Below are positions 61,827-64,000 of a DNA stretch of 64,000 nt, piece after piece; the stretch's first letter is position 1; the number at the start of each line of letters is the position of its first letter. The translations under genes were made by a program, and so were the position numbers. A model generated the notes under the pieces. The model had not been told where the DNA came from and did not search any database. It saw only the letters and a list, made by a program, of their open reading frames with translations. The DNA is from Flavobacteriaceae bacterium UBA6268 (lineage in GTDB: Bacteria; Bacteroidota; Bacteroidia; Flavobacteriales; Flavobacteriaceae): the NCBI GenBank assembly GCA_002440705.1, contig DJVA01000075.1, positions 19,151 to 83,150 on the forward strand, read 5' to 3'.

Positions 61827-63028
61827 GAAATTAGTTTTTCAGTAACCCGAAGGGAGGCCATTTTAGAAGCAATCGCTCCTAAGGTCAATATGGTTGCCAA
61901 CACCAGCAATAGATTTTCCAGCTTAAATTTTACAGGATAAGGCAAGGTGGGGGTTATAGGAATAAACCCATACTTCATTTGCAACAACACCGCGATACTC
62001 CCCAAAAGTAGGCCAATAAATAAACCAATAAGTGTCATTAAGATGCCGTTGTAAAAAAAGATCTTCCGAATTTCCTTCAAGGAAACACCCAAAAAATATA
62101 GCGTGTTGATGTTGCCCCTCTTTTCAAGGATGATCATAATAATGGTTCCGGCAAGGTTAAAAATGGCTATAGCGGCAATTAGGCTTACAAAGAAATAAAC
62201 AAAAAGATTCTCCGAATTGAGCATTTTGTAGAGGGCGTCATTTTGTTGGATTCGATTTTTGACCACAATTTCCTCTGGGAGCAATTGCTTTAAGGAGGCC
62301 ACAGTTGCTTCTTCCGAAGCGCCTGGGGCAAGCTTGAACACTAGTTGCGATACTTGGGTACTGTCCACGCCCAACAGATTTCGAGCAAGTTCAAGGTCTG
62401 AAAACAGGTACTTTCCGTTCAATTCGTCATTGATTTCATAGATGCCCGAGGCCACCACCTTTTCCGATCTAAAGGCCGAAGAAGGATCCAATTCGTTGAT
62501 TTGTCCCACCCCAGGCTTGGGCACAAAGATTTCGATCAAGTTTCCGTAATCCCTCACAGAAATTGAAAGTTTCGAGGAAATGTCAAATCCCATAACCACC
62601 TCGTCTTGGTGTGGTGTAAACCATTCGCCTAAAAAAAGAAGGCTGTCAACGGGGGTCACCTTGGCATAATTTTCATCCACTCCTTTGATGAAGGCAACGA
62701 GGTTTTTTCCTTGGTAACGAATAAAAATTCGCTCCTCAAGTACTTTGGAAGCGGCAAGCACTCCTTCAATGTTTTGTATTTTTTGGAATTGCGCCTCCGA
62801 TAAGATCAAGGTCTTTCCTTGAGCGGGGGTAATTTGCAGGTCACTGTCAAAGATGTTGGTGTATTCCAAGGCAAATTCCTTGAGTCCAGAAAATCCGGAC
62901 AATACAATAAACAAGGCTGTGGCCCCCAGGATAACCGCAGCAACAGCTACGCTGGAAATGATATTGACTGCATTTTTGTTGCTTTTTGAAAAAAGGTAAC
63001 GCTTGGCGATGTAAAGCGGGAACCCCAT
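61823..63028 (-). CDS. LolC/FtsX-type ABC transporter permease
   Basis: A 401-residue protein with one N-terminal helix (about 22-47), a large periplasmic domain, and three C-terminal helices (about 270-390), the MacB/FtsX layout. YIAKRYLFSKSNKNAVNIIS at the start is typical of LolC/LolE, which extract lipoproteins from the inner membrane. No ATPase (LolD) gene is adjacent. It starts four bases after rbfA. Confidence 0.88.
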   Translation of the reverse strand: MGFPLYIAKRYLFSKSNKNAVNIISSVAVAAVILGATALFIVLSGFSGLKEFALEYTNIFDSDLQITPAQGKTLILSEAQFQKIQNIEGVLAASKVLEERIFIRYQGKNLVAFIKGVDENYAKVTPVDSLLFLGEWFTPHQDEVVMGFDISSKLSISVRDYGNLIEIFVPKPGVGQINELDPSSAFRSEKVVASGIYEINDELNGKYLFSDLELARNLLGVDSTQVSQLVFKLAPGASEEATVASLKQLLPEEIVVKNRIQQNDALYKMLNSENLFVYFFVSLIAAIAIFNLAGTIIMIILEKRGNINTLYFLGVSLKEIRKIFFYNGILMTLIGLFIGLLLGSIAVLLQMKYGFIPITPTLPYPVKFKLENLLLVLATILTLGAIASKMASLRVTEKLIS

Positions 63029-63031
63029 AGC

Positions 63032-63427
63032 TTAGCTTTTCTTTCTTTTATCGAGCAGTTCGGGATTTTTGATGGGATTGTCTTCGCCTTTAGCGGCCTT
63101 TTCGATTTGATCGATGTATTCTAGCGAATCATCATTGTAGAACGCCAAATCGGGCATTTTGCGTAATTGATTCTTTGTAAGCTGGGCAATTTGATGTTTT
63201 ATTTTAGGTTTTAAAAGATTCAGTTCAGAAACCATTGTATTGGCTTTTTCCGAAGGGAAAACACTCACGTAAACTTTGGCCAACGAAAGGTCTACGGTGG
63301 TCAAAACCTTGGAAACCGAAATTAGAATCCCTGTTTGCCCGTTGTTTCTGAGCAACTCTTGCAACAAAAGCGCTAAATCCTTTTGGAGTACTCCTGAAAT
63401 TTTTTTCTGTCTATTGCTTTCTTCCAT
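63032..63427 (-). CDS. rbfA: Ribosome-binding factor A
   Basis: A 131-residue KH-domain protein: QKKISGVLQKDLALLLQELL, LTTVDLSLAKVYVSVFPSE and LRKMPDLAFYNDDSLEYID are the family motifs (the last being the PEL-x-F-x-x-D-x-S region). It binds the 30S subunit and helps 16S rRNA 5' processing. ATG at 63427 gives the usual start; the frame continues 11 codons upstream across the promoter. Confidence 0.92.
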   Translation of the reverse strand: MEESNRQKKISGVLQKDLALLLQELLRNNGQTGILISVSKVLTTVDLSLAKVYVSVFPSEKANTMVSELNLLKPKIKHQIAQLTKNQLRKMPDLAFYNDDSLEYIDQIEKAAKGEDNPIKNPELLDKRKKS

Positions 63428-63431
63428 GACA

Positions 63432-63439
63432 CAAAAGTA
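63432..63439 (-). promoter_or_regulatory. Possible leaderless promoter for rbfA
   Basis: Minus-strand TACTTTTG ends four bases before the rbfA ATG. No TTG at the standard distance was found. The short gap would leave no leader. Confidence 0.35.
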
Positions 63440-63451
63440 AGATATTTCGGG

Positions 63452-63478
63452 TTGAGGCACGTTAATTTGTTATTTTTG
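63452..63478 (+). promoter_or_regulatory. mce promoter
   Basis: TTG at 63452-63454, a 16-base spacer, then TATTTTTG at 63471-63478, 17 bases before the epimerase ATG. The spacer is one base short of the usual minimum. Confidence 0.5.
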
Positions 63479-63495
63479 AACAAAGAGCATCGTAA

Positions 63496-63903
63496 ATGAA
63501 CAAAATAGAACACATCGGAATCGCAGTAAATGAATTGTCACGGGCAAACGCCATCTATGAACGCTTGTTGGGAGTTGCTCCCTATAAAACAGAACTAGTT
63601 GAAGGAGAAGGGGTTGCCACTAGCTTTTTCCAGTGTGGGGAAAGTAAAATAGAACTCCTGGAAGCCACACGGCCCGATAGCCCTATAGCAAAGTTTATAG
63701 AGAAAAGGGGTGAAGGGATCCACCACATTGCTTTTGCCGTAGCCGATATCAAAGCGGAATTAGAAAGACTAAAAGCCAATGGGTTTGTGATTTTAAATGA
63801 GACGCCCAAAGAAGGAGCCGATAACAAATGGGTTGCTTTTTTACACCCGAAGCATACCTCTGGCGTTCTTGTAGAGCTTTGTCAGGAGCGAAACAACAAG
63901 TAA
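63496..63903 (+). CDS. mce: Methylmalonyl-CoA epimerase
   Basis: A 135-residue glyoxalase-fold protein. IEHIGIAVNELSRANAIYER holds the first metal His, ESKIELLEATRPDSPIAKFI a metal Glu, GEGIHHIAFAVADIKAELER the second His, and GVLVELCQ the last Glu. It interconverts (R)- and (S)-methylmalonyl-CoA in propionate metabolism. The mutase genes are not in the window. Confidence 0.92.
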   Translation: MNKIEHIGIAVNELSRANAIYERLLGVAPYKTELVEGEGVATSFFQCGESKIELLEATRPDSPIAKFIEKRGEGIHHIAFAVADIKAELERLKANGFVILNETPKEGADNKWVAFLHPKHTSGVLVELCQERNNK

Positions 63904-63909
63904 AATGTT

Positions 63910-63939
63910 TTGCACTGTTAAATATGTGTTTTACATTTG
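63910..63939 (+). promoter_or_regulatory. Promoter of the tRNA at the right edge
   Basis: TTG at 63910-63912, a 19-base spacer, then TACATTTG at 63932-63939, ending 12 bases before the tRNA. Both parts and the spacing fit the Bacteroidota consensus well. Confidence 0.75.
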
Positions 63940-63951
63940 CACCTTGTTTTG

Positions 63952-64000
63952 GGTCCCATAGCTCAGCTGGTTAGAGCACCTGACTCATAATCAGGGGGTC
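63952..64000 (+). tRNA. tRNA with anticodon CAT (elongator Met, possibly Ile2), cut by the window edge
   Basis: The first 49 bases of a tRNA. Acceptor 5' strand GGTCCCA (63952-63958), TA, then D arm GCTC..GAGC. The anticodon stem CCTGA/TCAGG encloses CTCATAA with CAT at 63986-63988. The stem lacks the GGG/CCC of initiator tRNA, so it is elongator Met or, less likely, the lysidine-modified Ile2. The 3' half lies outside. Confidence 0.9.

Overview
The window looks like chromosomal core sequence from a member of the Flavobacteriaceae (phylum Bacteroidota), probably marine. Three things point that way. Promoters repeatedly show the Bacteroidota -7 element TAnnTTTG (before both tRNAs, tatA, gltX, folB, mnmG, pgk, mce). 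Several lineage-typical proteins are present (a DUF4175-like protein, a DUF4837-like lipoprotein, a GIN-domain protein, a DUF2007-like protein, a PorT-like barrel). Gene order such as GH3 / M23 / tatA / DUF4837 / MltD / pgk and DUF4175 / ybeY / mnmG / methyltransferase is what I recall from that family. I see no insertion sequence, prophage, CRISPR array or toxin module.

Layout. 1-15.1 kb is a surface-polysaccharide locus on the minus strand. In transcription order it reads: an uncharacterised protein with a nucleoside-phosphorylase-like C-terminus, rmlB, rmlA, rmlC, rmlD, a Wzz-like protein, a Wzx-like flippase, two sulfotransferases of different families, then three O-antigen ligase/polymerase-like membrane proteins interleaved with two glycosyltransferases, and the first codons of a UDP-sugar dehydrogenase cut by the window edge. 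Together these would make dTDP-rhamnose and a uronic acid, assemble and flip a repeat unit, sulfate it and polymerise or ligate it. 15.1-22.9 kb holds a bacterial GH3 enzyme, an M23 peptidase, tatA, a lipoprotein, a LysM lytic transglycosylase, pgk and a DNA polymerase III delta' gene. 23-29.7 kb holds a methyltransferase, mnmG, ybeY and a very large DUF4175-like membrane protein. Two parS-like ParB sites flank mnmG.

29.8-39.5 kb is housekeeping: gltX, a barrel protein, an SPFH protein, glnS, folB, tRNA-Cys, a LysE exporter, a GIN protein, RNase R and a DUF2007-like protein. A 600-base AT-rich gap at 39.5-40.1 kb ends in a short reading frame tightly linked to rpiB. 40-43.3 kb has rpiB, a metal exporter, a GNAT acetyltransferase and an ammonium transporter. 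43.3-51.8 kb is a minus-strand stretch rich in hydrolases: a possible nuclease, a sterol-desaturase-family protein, an S41 protease, a DUF4349 lipoprotein, rnpA, then an M1 peptidase, an S8 lipoprotein protease and a metallo-beta-lactamase-fold hydrolase. 52-56.4 kb has an amino-acid permease with a UspA-like tail, a cation/proton antiporter with a TrkA-N domain and a small Cys-rich lipoprotein. 56.4-64 kb has lepA, a TonB-receptor-like barrel, a dihydrouridine synthase, a LolC/FtsX-type permease, rbfA, methylmalonyl-CoA epimerase and the first 49 bases of a CAU-anticodon tRNA.

The most interesting items are the parS pair around mnmG, the unexplained phosphorylase-like protein at the head of the polysaccharide operon, the doubly sulfotransferase-equipped triple-Wzy locus, predicted leaderless promoters, convergent genes that share their stop codons, and the short leader-like frame before rpiB.
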